Source: Stentor roeselii (taxonomy: Eukaryota; Ciliophora; Heterotrichea; Heterotrichida; Stentoridae). From it: DNA of 54,554 nt. Every line of letters begins with the position of its first letter. Position 1 is the first letter of the stretch. The translations under genes were made by a program, and so were the position numbers. Where the stretch lies: NCBI GenBank assembly GCA_006503475.1, contig RSEH01000292.1, forward strand, positions 1-54,554, read 5' to 3'. This document shows positions 29,361 through 38,530 of this stretch, in pieces. The notes beneath the pieces were generated by a model, which saw only the letters and a program-made list of their open reading frames with translations, had not been told where the DNA came from and did no database searches.

Positions 29361-32300
29361 TTAATGAAGGTCTTTTAAAGAGAATAGTGATTCTTCGATT
29401 TCTGTGAAGGTCTTTTCGATGGTTTTTAGATTTTTGGTTAGTGATTCTTCTTCAAGAAGGCAAAGTTGAATGGAATTTAAAGACTTTTTTAATAGGGTTA
29501 ACTTGGAGTGAACAGTGGGTTTGCATAACTGGAAATAATGATTTTTTTTCATGTTTCTCTTCCAAAAGAACATTTTTTCTAGTTCAATAAGAATTCCTGT
29601 GATTTCAATCAAGTCATTTTCCAGTTTGTATTTATAAGAAGTAAGTCCTAAAATAAAAGCAAGTAAGAAAAAAGACAAGACCATCAAAAAAACATTATGA
29701 AAAACAAGAAGTTTTTCAAATCCAATCCAATATTGAGCAGAATCAAGAACAAAATGAAGAGTTCCCAAAAGATAAGCCAAGACAATCATAAAGTTAAAAA
29801 CTCGAATCACCATTTTAACGAGTTTTTTAGTGAGAAGTCTTGTTGAGGTAAACAAAGCAAAGTAATAAATTCCTTGAACACAAGACAAAATCACGACCAA
29901 AATCAAGACAACTTCAATTTCAGTCTTATTATTAGTAAAATTTTCAATAGTATAAACAATAAGCAGTAGTTGTCTGAAGATATCAACAATATTCCAACCA
30001 GAAAGCCTCGCAATCAAGAAAATTTTTATCAACATCACAGTAGAAATAACCACACTGATAACATTCATAAAAATAAGTGACTCATAACTCCTTAAATAAA
30101 CAATACTTCCAATCATCTGAGCCAAATAAGCCAAAAAAATTCCTCCTTCAAGTCTTAAAAGCCATCTACTTTTCGACCATTTAAATAAAAGCACTTGTTG
30201 TATATAGTCCGATGTGAAGACTTTTTTATTTCCAACAGGAAGACTTTCAAGAAATTTTATGCTTTCACTAGTTCCACAACTGACAGGAAACATGTTCAAA
30301 GTACTAAAATAACTGATTTCAAATCCTGAGTCATTTCCTGAGATCTTGTTGAAAAAATTCAAAGATGTTATCGAAGGGCTATTCGACTTGAAAATACTGG
30401 GAAAGACTTCAGGAGTTGAGGAGTATTTAGGAAAGACTGCAAGTGACTCATACCACATCAGTTCATAAAGAGCTTCTAATTCATTCACACCACTAGAGTT
30501 AACTTTAATCAAATCTTCATTCGTTAAATTCCGAAACTGCAGTGGGTAAAAGCGAGTTTTATTAGAAACTTCTAAAATCACTGAAGCTGAATTCATATGT
30601 TTCTCGTTTAAAGCCAGTAATAAAGGGTGTTGGTTATTCACTGAACTGAAAATCGCGCATCCGCTCATCAGGGCTGATGCGAGATGGTCAGTTAATCCGA
30701 AAAACGCGTAGAAATGACAAATGTTGTACTGATAAGGAAGGACTACAAAGCTGTTTAAATGTTTTTCGTACTTTAAAGGATTTCCATTCATCATCTCCAC
30801 AACATGCTGCATAAATGTAAACCCTCCCCCATTGCCCCACACGGAAACTGTCGAGTCCCATAAAGGATTTTTAATGAAGAATTTTTTGCTTTTGTTGATA
30901 AGGATTTGCTTTCCCTGGCATTCAAGCTGAAAACAATCAATCAAAGTCGAAACCGAAGCGAATCCAACTAAAGCAAAACTAAGCAAGTCCCAAATCAACA
31001 ACTTATCAGGCAGACCGACCATTAAAGACCTGTCCCAAACGGCGATTCCTACAACTTTCAACTCCAAGTTAATCGTGTGGAACAAGCTGCAACTTTTCCA
31101 GTCCCAAACTTTAACAGTCTGGTCAAGACTTCCTGAAATAAGCCAGTCTTCAAAGGCTGCTAAACAAGTAACAGCAGCGATGTGACCTCTCAACAAGCCA
31201 ACACAAATTTTTTCAGAATAGTTCCAAATCCTTATATCAAAGTCAGCACTTCCTGAAGCACAAATTGAATCATTTAAGGTCAAGATGCAAGTGACTAGGT
31301 CTTCATGTCCACTTAAAAAAAAGGTCTTCTTGCTGTGAGTTTGAGTCACTTTTATATTGGAAGATACCCCGATATGAAAGACAAGGTCTTCAAAGGGCTT
31401 CAAAAAACTGTTAAAGGATAAATCGACTTCAGAGAAACTTTTGAAATTCACAAGTTTTGAACTTTTTGGGAATTTTATAGTCACCAACTTCTGCCCGGAA
31501 CAAAGGAAGATCTTTGAAGAATCTCCTGAAATTTGAAGACTTTTACATGTTTCTGACTCGATTGGAATTCGGAGAAGTTGGTCGCTTGAAGGACATGAAA
31601 GGACCAGTAATGAGAAGTTGTTGAGATAGAGAAGAGCGTATTTGTCGTCAGGGGAAAATGAAACTAGTAAAATTTCAGCTTCTAGAGAAATTTTACTGAT
31701 TCTTTCTAACTTGTTTTTGTAGGATATCTTGAAAAGGTGACGGTTGTAAAGGGAAAAGTAACGATTTGTACTGCTTGTTGATATCTTGTAGGGAGCGTTT
31801 ATTTCGATTTTTCTCTCGAATTGCTTTTCTAGGTTTGGGTTGAAGAGTGAAAGGTGCTTGAAAAAACAAAGGAAAAGGCTGTCGGGGGTTACTGCGAAAT
31901 CGATCACTGGTGAATCTTTGATTAGGGTTTTTGAATCGAATGTGGTTGATAGTGATAGGTTAAGAAGACGTCCTGAGGAAAATTTGATAAAGCAGGAACT
32001 CTCTTCGAAGGAAAGAGCTGTACGCTCGATGATACCGTATTTAGACTTAAAAGTTACGGATCTTGATAGGTATAGGGTGCTTGTGTCTAAGATGTGGATT
32101 GTGGATTCTTCAACTGCGAGCACGAAGTTGTCATTAGAGAACAACAATAACTCATAAATTAAATTTTCTGAAACCTTTTGCACCTTCATATTCATGCTCA
32201 CAACATTCAAAAACAAAACAGCTCCAGAGCAAGCAGCAACAGCAAATTCTTCATTCCTCAAAAACCTCAAACAACTAAACCCCACATGAAAATTCTGAAA

Positions 32301-32366
32301 AACCGGAAGACTTTCTCTAAAATGACTTAAAACAGGTTCAAAGGACTTTCTAAACCCATCACCCAT
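29361..32366 (-). CDS. WD40 / ankyrin-like / TRP-like channel fusion protein
   Basis: About 1001 residues from the ATG at 32366 (the frame extends four codons upstream to a TTG). Residues about 1-500 form WD40 propeller repeats, clearest at HEDLVTCILTLNDSICASGSADFDIRIWN and HIAAVTCLAAF…SGSLDQTVKVWDW. Residues about 530-620 look ankyrin-like (HPLLLALNEKHMNSASVILE). Residues about 715-915 hold five or six hydrophobic helices ending in FLLAFILGLTSYKYKLENDL, reminiscent of the S6/TRP-box end of TRP and polycystin-type channels. A helical tail follows. I infer a cation channel of ciliate type with a large cytosolic WD40 head. No clear pore motif was identified, so conduction is unproven. The start is 18 bp from the divergent ATG at 32385. 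Stop TAA. Confidence 0.75.
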   Translation of the reverse strand: MGDGFRKSFEPVLSHFRESLPVFQNFHVGFSCLRFLRNEEFAVAACSGAVLFLNVVSMNMKVQKVSENLIYELLLFSNDNFVLAVEESTIHILDTSTLYLSRSVTFKSKYGIIERTALSFEESSCFIKFSSGRLLNLSLSTTFDSKTLIKDSPVIDFAVTPDSLFLCFFKHLSLFNPNLEKQFERKIEINAPYKISTSSTNRYFSLYNRHLFKISYKNKLERISKISLEAEILLVSFSPDDKYALLYLNNFSLLVLSCPSSDQLLRIPIESETCKSLQISGDSSKIFLCSGQKLVTIKFPKSSKLVNFKSFSEVDLSFNSFLKPFEDLVFHIGVSSNIKVTQTHSKKTFFLSGHEDLVTCILTLNDSICASGSADFDIRIWNYSEKICVGLLRGHIAAVTCLAAFEDWLISGSLDQTVKVWDWKSCSLFHTINLELKVVGIAVWDRSLMVGLPDKLLIWDLLSFALVGFASVSTLIDCFQLECQGKQILINKSKKFFIKNPLWDSTVSVWGNGGGFTFMQHVVEMMNGNPLKYEKHLNSFVVLPYQYNICHFYAFFGLTDHLASALMSGCAIFSSVNNQHPLLLALNEKHMNSASVILEVSNKTRFYPLQFRNLTNEDLIKVNSSGVNELEALYELMWYESLAVFPKYSSTPEVFPSIFKSNSPSITSLNFFNKISGNDSGFEISYFSTLNMFPVSCGTSESIKFLESLPVGNKKVFTSDYIQQVLLFKWSKSRWLLRLEGGIFLAYLAQMIGSIVYLRSYESLIFMNVISVVISTVMLIKIFLIARLSGWNIVDIFRQLLLIVYTIENFTNNKTEIEVVLILVVILSCVQGIYYFALFTSTRLLTKKLVKMVIRVFNFMIVLAYLLGTLHFVLDSAQYWIGFEKLLVFHNVFLMVLSFFLLAFILGLTSYKYKLENDLIEITGILIELEKMFFWKRNMKKNHYFQLCKPTVHSKLTLLKKSLNSIQLCLLEEESLTKNLKTIEKTFTEIEESLFSLKDLH

Positions 32367-32384
32367 ATTTACATCCAATTTAAA

Positions 32385-33449
32385 ATGTTTTTTCTAATCA
32401 TTCTACTCCAAGTCCAAAGTGAATTCGAAGCCCGAACCTACTGCAGCATTTACAACTGCGCTCCTAAAACCCTTCCAATGAACATTTCAACCTGCATCTA
32501 CCCTGACATCCGTCACTCGACTTACAACCTTCAAACCTGTCCACGAAGTAAGCCACATTGCAAAAGAGACTTATTCGCGACTTCCAACATTACCTGTTCA
32601 GCGACGGCTCCTTCGATGAACCTGACGTCATATCCAGGAGAAGCTTGCGAATCCTCCAAAGACTGCGTCTTTGGTTATTGTCTTTCAGGAGTTTGCTTCG
32701 GTTTCAACCAAGACGAGAACTGCACAAGTCACTTTCAATGTAATCCAGGCCTGCGCTGTAGCGCAGGCAAATGTAAAAGTCTTTTAAAAACTGGAGATAT
32801 CGGATGTGATAGTGATTTTGACTGTGATGGGAAATCAGGTTGTAATAAAAATGCAACTACTGGAAGATGTGTGCCTTTTTTTTCACTGAGAAATGATGTA
32901 AGGGTCAGTAGTTGCAATAAACAAGGACAAGGAGGATTTTCTTATTTGTGCTCGACGGGGGTTTGTTTGAATACTAATGTGAAGACTGCTGCAGGGATTT
33001 GCAGTCAGGCTCCTATTTCGGCACATGGGAACCCGAAAGAGTGCTTTTATAACTCGGACTGTAAAGGGTATACTGATGCTTTTAACTTCACTGGTAATTG
33101 TATCTGTGGAGTTAATAAATACGCTGCAAGTTATTGTCAACCTTTTATTGGAGATTTGCAAGGAGCGGCTTTTATGAATAGCTTTAAAGAATTCTTGAAA
33201 ACTGGACTTGTTGAACAGTGCAACACTGCTCGAAGGTATACTGAACCTTGCTGGAAACTTTTCAATGGGAACAAGTTTTATCTTGCGATGATTGCAGATA
33301 AATTTACGTTTGATAATTACCCGAAGTTACAGAATAATGATTATTGTGTCCAGACGATATTTTTTAATGAATTTTATCAGAATGATTTCAGCTTTGGTGA
33401 AATGATGAGAAATGTGATGGGTTTGTTGATCATTAGTTTAATTGTTTAG
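32385..33449 (+). CDS. Secreted Cys-rich protein, possible GPI anchor
   Basis: 354 residues. A short signal peptide (MFFLIILLQVQS) is followed by about 28 Cys in a mostly disulphide-bonded ectodomain. Paired motifs such as CESSKDCVFGYCLSGVC, CTSHFQCNPGLRC and CDSDFDCDGKSGC suggest small repeated disulphide modules (Dickkopf/EGF-like spacing). There are several N-glycosylation sites (NIS, NIT, NLT, NCT, NAT). It ends with a short hydrophobic tail (MGLLIISLIV) and no charged residues after it, which fits a GPI-attachment signal. It is probably a surface protein; family and ligand are unknown. Stop TAG. Confidence 0.75.
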   Translation: MFFLIILLQVQSEFEARTYCSIYNCAPKTLPMNISTCIYPDIRHSTYNLQTCPRSKPHCKRDLFATSNITCSATAPSMNLTSYPGEACESSKDCVFGYCLSGVCFGFNQDENCTSHFQCNPGLRCSAGKCKSLLKTGDIGCDSDFDCDGKSGCNKNATTGRCVPFFSLRNDVRVSSCNKQGQGGFSYLCSTGVCLNTNVKTAAGICSQAPISAHGNPKECFYNSDCKGYTDAFNFTGNCICGVNKYAASYCQPFIGDLQGAAFMNSFKEFLKTGLVEQCNTARRYTEPCWKLFNGNKFYLAMIADKFTFDNYPKLQNNDYCVQTIFFNEFYQNDFSFGEMMRNVMGLLIISLIV

Positions 33450-33532
33450 AAGTTAATTAGAAAAATTTTGTGGAAAATTTTTGGTTTAGATTTTTTTGGT
33501 TTTTGATTGAGAATGAATTTGGTCTTAGAAAA

Positions 33533-35038
33533 ATGGAGTCGATTAGTCAGTTAAAACAACGGGCTGACAAACTTTACTGCTCTAGAGTTGAGTCTCAGTG
33601 GGAGTCACTCAAAGAAGTTAGCAGTGTTCCTAAGATTGATAAACTCTCTCGAAAGGTCGCTGAACTTGTCACTCAGAAAGAATTGGAAGTTCTTGGAATT
33701 AAGCCTAGTGAGTCACCTTCGAAAAAGCCTTTATATTCAATTAGCAATCTGGAAACACCATTAAAGTCTACCAAAAAAACTGGGTTACAACCTTCGCAAG
33801 ATATTCCTAGGCAGAGTACACCTGAAATGAAAAGTGAGGTTAAAGTTGTTGTCAGTTCTTTGAATCCTCTTGGTAAAGCTGAACTCTTGAACACTGCTGA
33901 GGTCCCTGCTTCATCTCTAGAAGAGCCAAAAGATCAACAACAAGACCCAAGTTTAAAACCCGAAGAATCCGGAGAAAAGGCTCAAGAATCTCCAGAAAAA
34001 CACGTAGAAATGTTAAACAACCTAGAGCACATAGAAGCCTTCAAAGAAGAGCTTCACAGAGACTACCCTGAACTCGGTCTAAACAACTCAGTAGAAGGTT
34101 CCTCATTCCACACAAACGAGTTGCACGAGCTAGAAGAAGCCTGCAAAGAAATGAACGCCGAAAAATCAGACGCTCGTCTTGCAGGTCACTCAAAAGGTCT
34201 TCATCCAAGCAAAGAAGAGAAGCAAGAACTTGAAAAGCTTTCAAACATGACAGATCACGGCAGCTTAAAAGTAAACGACCCGCAGTTACTACGAGTTCCA
34301 AGTCTTTCTTCAAGCAAAGACCTTGACGTGCGAGGACAGGGTTTCACAGATTCTACAAAAAACGACAGAAGTCATCCTTTTCACCGTAATCGAAGTGATG
34401 GCTTCATCGGACATTCGAAGACTTTCAGCCTTACAAGTGAAAATAAGGACTTTAACTTGCAGAACTCTTATTTAAAAGCGTCTTTTTTACATTCAGTTCA
34501 AGAAAATGTTTCAAAAGCAGTTCCTAGGTGTCATGTTAACCTTGCAACTAACAAGGTTTCTCCTATTTACTTTAATGTTAGAGTCGCGAAGGACTCAAGG
34601 GTAAAAAATCCGAATGGCCTTGGACCTGCTGATTGTTTGAGGAAGTTGCTGTTGAAGAATGATGAAGTTACACCTGTTGATGACTCTTCTGATATTTATG
34701 CAAGGACTTCTAGATGGCTGAAAAACAGGGAAGATAAAAGGAAAAAAATCAAGGAAGACCAAATAAGTCTCGATTTGCAAAATTGCACTTTTGACCCGTT
34801 TTATAAGAAAAAACATGCAAGGACTAATAGTGAACCTTTCATTAAGTTCTCTGTTAGTTTAACGAAGTACTCGGTTTCTGAGACTTTGAACATGGAAAAG
34901 CCGAAAAATACTTTAAAGTATGAAGGCCTCTCACCTGCTGATAGTCTTGTTAGATATGAAAAAGGAGTTGACCGTGAAAAGTTCAGAGATAAGGCAAAAC
35001 CGATGGTCAATTATAGACAGATTAACCATTTAGCTTAA
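33533..35038 (+). CDS. Hypothetical Ser/Glu-rich protein with ciliate-type repeat motif
   Basis: 501 residues from the ATG at 33533; an upstream in-frame extension begins only at a GTG and is Phe/Trp-rich, so it is rejected. Residues 1-300 are Ser, Glu and Pro rich and probably disordered with short helices. The C-terminal 150 residues carry TSRWLKNREDKRKKIKE…NCTFDP, a pattern of basic helix followed by CTF-x-P seen in many protist cytoskeletal proteins, and two related stretches GLGPADCLRKLL and GLSPADSLVRYE. No enzyme domain. The location could be cytoskeletal or ciliary, by inference. Stop TAA. Confidence 0.7.
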   Translation: MESISQLKQRADKLYCSRVESQWESLKEVSSVPKIDKLSRKVAELVTQKELEVLGIKPSESPSKKPLYSISNLETPLKSTKKTGLQPSQDIPRQSTPEMKSEVKVVVSSLNPLGKAELLNTAEVPASSLEEPKDQQQDPSLKPEESGEKAQESPEKHVEMLNNLEHIEAFKEELHRDYPELGLNNSVEGSSFHTNELHELEEACKEMNAEKSDARLAGHSKGLHPSKEEKQELEKLSNMTDHGSLKVNDPQLLRVPSLSSSKDLDVRGQGFTDSTKNDRSHPFHRNRSDGFIGHSKTFSLTSENKDFNLQNSYLKASFLHSVQENVSKAVPRCHVNLATNKVSPIYFNVRVAKDSRVKNPNGLGPADCLRKLLLKNDEVTPVDDSSDIYARTSRWLKNREDKRKKIKEDQISLDLQNCTFDPFYKKKHARTNSEPFIKFSVSLTKYSVSETLNMEKPKNTLKYEGLSPADSLVRYEKGVDREKFRDKAKPMVNYRQINHLA

Positions 35039-35226
35039 TTAACGACTTAATTAAAAGATTATGATTAGATTAATTAAGCGAGTTTCTTTATGTTTTTTTA
35101 AGTTTTTTATCATTTTTTAACTGCTGAAATAATAAAACTTGGATTTTTTTTATTAACTTAACTAATCAAACTTAAATCGCTAAATATCTAAAATTTTCAA
35201 AACATCTAAAAGTAAATTATTAATAA

Positions 35227-35481
35227 TTAATCTTCATCAACACAATGCAGCTCAATAATCTGAGTCCTTGATTTGAAATGTGCAGCAAGAAAGGCCTTTT
35301 CAAAGCTATTGACTGTATTAGTAAAGCTTGAATGCAAATTTTTAGAATTTTCTAACAAATTCTGACTTTCGCTTTCAGAATAAATACTGATGCTATCAAA
35401 AGACGACTTTTGCATCTCTTCTTGTTTATCATGGAACAAGACAAAGTCAGTGCTGATGAATTTATTTTCGCAGCAACCCAT
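35227..35481 (-). CDS. Small lipid-anchored protein (MGCC start)
   Basis: 84 residues beginning MGCCENKF. Gly2 fits N-myristoylation and Cys3/Cys4 fit palmitoylation, so the protein is probably bound to the plasma or ciliary membrane. The rest is Ser/Glu-rich with a helix near the C-terminus (NTVNSFEKAFLAAHFKSR). No domain is recognised. The ATG lies 18 nt before the stop of the C2 protein gene transcribed in the same direction. It is short, but the acylation signal, ATG and TAA support it. Confidence 0.6.
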   Translation of the reverse strand: MGCCENKFISTDFVLFHDKQEEMQKSSFDSISIYSESESQNLLENSKNLHSSFTNTVNSFEKAFLAAHFKSRTQIIELHCVDED

Positions 35482-35499
35482 TTTTATATTAGTTTACAA

Positions 35500-36180
35500 C
35501 TAAACAGTCAAGACCGAAACTTTTCTCATCACTTCATTAATCTCTTCGATAAAATCCAGACATTTTTTCTCAAAGTTCTTGTAAAGCATTTTCTCATCAT
35601 AAATACTCTGAACTCTAATTGAAAGACTATCGTTTTTATCTTGATTCAACGAAAACCACCCTTGATGCACGTTTTGATCAGACAAGTCTTTGATTTTTAT
35701 TGAAAAACTTCCGTAAGAGTCAAGAGATCCTTCGAGTTTCACTTCAAATTTAATGGTCTGGAAAGTGAGAAGAGTTTTAAAGTGAATCATTTTGTACCAC
35801 TTTGGACGGAAATAATCTCCTGCGAAAGTTGACTGAGAAGGACCGTTAGGCTCTAATGAAACTACAACGAATGGCTTTTTTTGGTTGAAGCAAAAAGTTC
35901 CTTGGTCTAGATTCACTGCTTTTTGAACCTCGATGAGAAATTGTTGGATTCCAGGTGATTGAGATGGAAGATTTTCAGACTTTTTTATGTATTCTTTGTA
36001 TTTTTTTTCGTATAATAGTTTACGAGTTTCTAAAACTTTCTGGCTTGTTTCTGAGGTTATTAAACGTGATTGGTCGTCTGCTTGAGGAATTGTTTTGAAA
36101 TAACGGTCGTTTTTTCGGTTGAATTCTGAGAAATGGGCTTCCATTTCAGATGGAGTTGGCCTGCTTGCGCAATCTCCCAT
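35500..36180 (-). CDS. N-acylated C2-domain protein
   Basis: 226 residues, starting MGDCASRP, a likely myristoylation plus palmitoylation signal. Residues about 75-180 look like a C2 beta-sandwich: FLIEVQKAVNLD, KPFVVVSLEPNG, the central strands FQTIKFEVKLEG and GSFSIKIKDLSD, and HQGWFSL. The acidic loop residues that bind calcium in synaptotagmin-type C2 domains are not clearly present, so binding may be calcium-independent. A helical C-terminal segment of about 30 residues follows. It probably tethers something to membranes. It sits just upstream of the MGCC protein on the same strand (18 nt). Stop TAG. Confidence 0.7.
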   Translation of the reverse strand: MGDCASRPTPSEMEAHFSEFNRKNDRYFKTIPQADDQSRLITSETSQKVLETRKLLYEKKYKEYIKKSENLPSQSPGIQQFLIEVQKAVNLDQGTFCFNQKKPFVVVSLEPNGPSQSTFAGDYFRPKWYKMIHFKTLLTFQTIKFEVKLEGSLDSYGSFSIKIKDLSDQNVHQGWFSLNQDKNDSLSIRVQSIYDEKMLYKNFEKKCLDFIEEINEVMRKVSVLTV

Positions 36181-36298
36181 TTATTAGTTCATTTTTGAAA
36201 CTTTTAAAGATCTTTCATTAAATACTAACTTAATTGTAAATAATCCCATTCGTAAAATTATTAATCTTAATTAACGATCTTCATGAATATCTTATTAT

Positions 36299-37144
36299 TT
36301 ACTCACTAATAAACAACAAGAAAATCCCCAAAGGTACAAGCCCAAAACAAAACGCAATGAACTTTGATACCTTGCTTCCTTCATTGTGCATTTCTTCAGG
36401 AAGTATTTCAGTGCATCCAATGTAAATAAAAGTTCCAGCACTGATACTCAAAAAGACTCCTTCAATACCTGGATACCCAAGATCTGATAAAAAGATGCCA
36501 ATCATGATGCTAACAGGTGATGACAAGACAAAAGCAGCCATAAGTATAGAATAAACCCATTTCCTAATCCCTTTCATTTTAATCCCCAAGGCAATAGCAG
36601 CAGGAATATTATGAATCAAAACAGCCGTACACAAAGTAACAGTACTAGTCTTACTTTTCAACAATCCAAGTGCAATCCCTTCAAAAGTCGAATGAACAAC
36701 AAGAGCTCCAGATAAAATAGCAGCAGGAACAATTTTCGTTTTATCCATATCATCCTCAGTATTACTACTAGTGATAACTCCTTCCTCATCATTATTAATC
36801 AAAGGATTCGTAGCCAATTTAAGATCTTCCTCATCATCCAGTGAATGACTATGAGAAAACAAGATATTTTCAATAAAAAAAATCATCAAATACCCAACAG
36901 CCGCCAAGACATAAGCGAGAGGCATATGTTCCCCAACAGCTTCAGCTAAACTCTTCTGAGCATCAGGCAACAAGCCAGCAAGACCCGTGATGACAAAAAT
37001 TCCAGCAGCGAAGCAATTTCCAAGTATCAAGAACTTCTTATTTGAATGAAAAACCGGGGTCATGACTGGCAAGAATCCAGAAAGTCCAGCAGAGATAAGC
37101 ATGGCGAAGATGAAAATGATCTTGATGATCAGTACTTCTTTCAT
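36299..37144 (-). CDS. ZIP-family (SLC39) metal transporter
   Basis: 281 residues from the ATG at 37144 (an upstream in-frame TTG would overlap the neighbouring gene). About eight membrane helices. The metal-site helices are recognisable: VVHSTFEGIALGL (TM4, with His and Glu) and LIHNIPAAIALGI (TM5, with His), plus SAGTFIYIGCTEILPEEM (TM6). The long loop before TM4 is acidic (DDEEDLK…EDDMDKTK) and contains HSHSL. The family moves zinc and sometimes iron or manganese into the cytosol. It is closest to the ZIP1/2/3 type by length. It starts 13 nt after the stop of the small membrane protein gene upstream. Stop TAA. Confidence 0.9.
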   Translation of the reverse strand: MKEVLIIKIIFIFAMLISAGLSGFLPVMTPVFHSNKKFLILGNCFAAGIFVITGLAGLLPDAQKSLAEAVGEHMPLAYVLAAVGYLMIFFIENILFSHSHSLDDEEDLKLATNPLINNDEEGVITSSNTEDDMDKTKIVPAAILSGALVVHSTFEGIALGLLKSKTSTVTLCTAVLIHNIPAAIALGIKMKGIRKWVYSILMAAFVLSSPVSIMIGIFLSDLGYPGIEGVFLSISAGTFIYIGCTEILPEEMHNEGSKVSKFIAFCFGLVPLGIFLLFISE

Positions 37145-37157
37145 TTTTATTAGAAAT

Positions 37158-37520
37158 TTAAGAATCTTCACTGAACTTGCCAAGCATCTCGATTGAAGAT
37201 GATATGGAATGAACGCTGCAGACTTGAAGGTAAAGAAGAAGAAATAGGACTTGAGATGGCGTCGATGTCAGGCAAAGGTAAAAAAGACTACCGACTAGGC
37301 AGGAGATTGTTGAAGAGCTGCTGAGGAGGAAGGAAAGGAATATGAGGGATGGGGTTGAGGTCTGGGATAACTGCAATAAAGGAACTAGAATGTGGTTGGA
37401 GATAATTAGTAGAAATGTTGAAATCAGCCAAAATGATGCAGTTGTTGAAGGGGAAAGAAAAAGGTAAAAGATACCTGATGTCATCCCGATAAGAGAATAA
37501 TATCGCAGATGGTTCAACAT
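37158..37520 (-). CDS. Small four-helix membrane protein
   Basis: 120 residues, strongly hydrophobic, with four probable membrane helices (for example FWLISTFLLIISNHILVPLL and VLFLLLYLQVCSV) and short Ser/Thr-rich loops. The size and topology resemble small ciliary or ER membrane proteins, but no diagnostic motif lets me name it. The gene is packed between a coiled-coil gene (27 nt) and the ZIP transporter (13 nt), all in the same direction. ATG and TAA are clear. Confidence 0.6.
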   Translation of the reverse strand: MLNHLRYYSLIGMTSGIFYLFLSPSTTASFWLISTFLLIISNHILVPLLQLSQTSTPSLIFLSFLLSSSSTISCLVGSLFYLCLTSTPSQVLFLLLYLQVCSVHSISSSIEMLGKFSEDS

Positions 37521-37547
37521 AAATTATTATAAAAGTTTATCATGGTT

Positions 37548-38492
37548 TTATTCACTTTTTGTTAGAAAATTGTATCCCAGGGTATGCTCTTGGCACTCTA
37601 ACTCATTTAAGATTCGATTTGAGTTGATGATTTCTTCTGATAATAAACGATTCGCTAACTCTAAAGTGAAGACTTGAATGAATTCTTGATTTTCAATGCT
37701 TTTCGTTGTGATGCTGTGAATATGGAGGTCTAGAGGGCTTTTGCTGTTCAACACACTTGAAACCTCAGCATTTTCCTCATCCTCTTCGTCAAATCCTAAA
37801 CTATTTTCCAAGTTTTTTCCAATGATTTCTGAAATCAAAGGATCATAGTTTTTATTTAAAATTTTTTCAGTCCCTGCTAAAAACTTGGGTTTTTCAACTT
37901 TTATCTTTTTACAGAATTTTTCAGCTTTTTTTTCAAGATCTTTGCATTTTTTTACCAGGTTTTTTTGAAGAATTTTCTGAAATTTTAGTTCTTTTTTAAC
38001 ATTATTGAGGATTTTAAGAGTTTCTTTCATGATTTTTTCAGGTTGGTTAAGTTCTTCATTGAGGTAGTTTTTATAAACTTCGTTGATAGTAGCAGAGTAC
38101 TTTTCTACATTGCGAGTTTCATCTTCCTTGATCAACAACTGTTCTCTAAGTTGCATTATTTCCCTTTTAAATCGAGCAGAGAACTCTTTTTTCCGTTTGC
38201 GACTTTCAGCGATTTTTTGTTCATTAATCTGAAGCGAATCCTGTGCTTCATTAGTTTCTATCTGCATTCTTCTAATAGAGTCTGCAATTCTTTCATTTTC
38301 CAAGTTGATTCCAGCGAGGACTTTAAAAGAAATAAGTCCATTATCAGTGTCTTCCTGTTCTTTTTTTTTAAGTTCCAGGACTTCTTTTAAAATCTGTTTG
38401 TTGAGAAGAAGACTCGTGTCAAGGTCTTCGAGGCTGATTTTTAATTCTTTTGGAATACTTTGAATTACTTTTCTCTCTGAAAGCGAATGCAT
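37548..38492 (-). CDS. Coiled-coil protein
   Basis: 314 residues, Lys/Glu-rich, almost entirely helical. Coiled coil is likely from about residue 20 to 210 (…ENERIADSIRRMQIETNEAQ…). An acidic patch (FDEEDEENAE) and a C-terminal helix follow. No other domain. Proteins like this in ciliates are often axonemal or basal-body components; that is inference from type and not from a recognised family. Clean ATG and TAA. It starts 38 nt after the arrestin gene stop on the same strand. Confidence 0.7.
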   Translation of the reverse strand: MHSLSERKVIQSIPKELKISLEDLDTSLLLNKQILKEVLELKKKEQEDTDNGLISFKVLAGINLENERIADSIRRMQIETNEAQDSLQINEQKIAESRKRKKEFSARFKREIMQLREQLLIKEDETRNVEKYSATINEVYKNYLNEELNQPEKIMKETLKILNNVKKELKFQKILQKNLVKKCKDLEKKAEKFCKKIKVEKPKFLAGTEKILNKNYDPLISEIIGKNLENSLGFDEEDEENAEVSSVLNSKSPLDLHIHSITTKSIENQEFIQVFTLELANRLLSEEIINSNRILNELECQEHTLGYNFLTKSE

Positions 38493-38530
38493 TTATCAGA
38501 AGAAAATGAATTACCTTAAATTATGAAGAC

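Noticed and set aside
33470-33532. N-terminal extension of the gene at 33533
   Set aside because: It begins at GTG, encodes a Phe/Trp-rich stretch unlike the rest, and the first ATG gives a sensible start.
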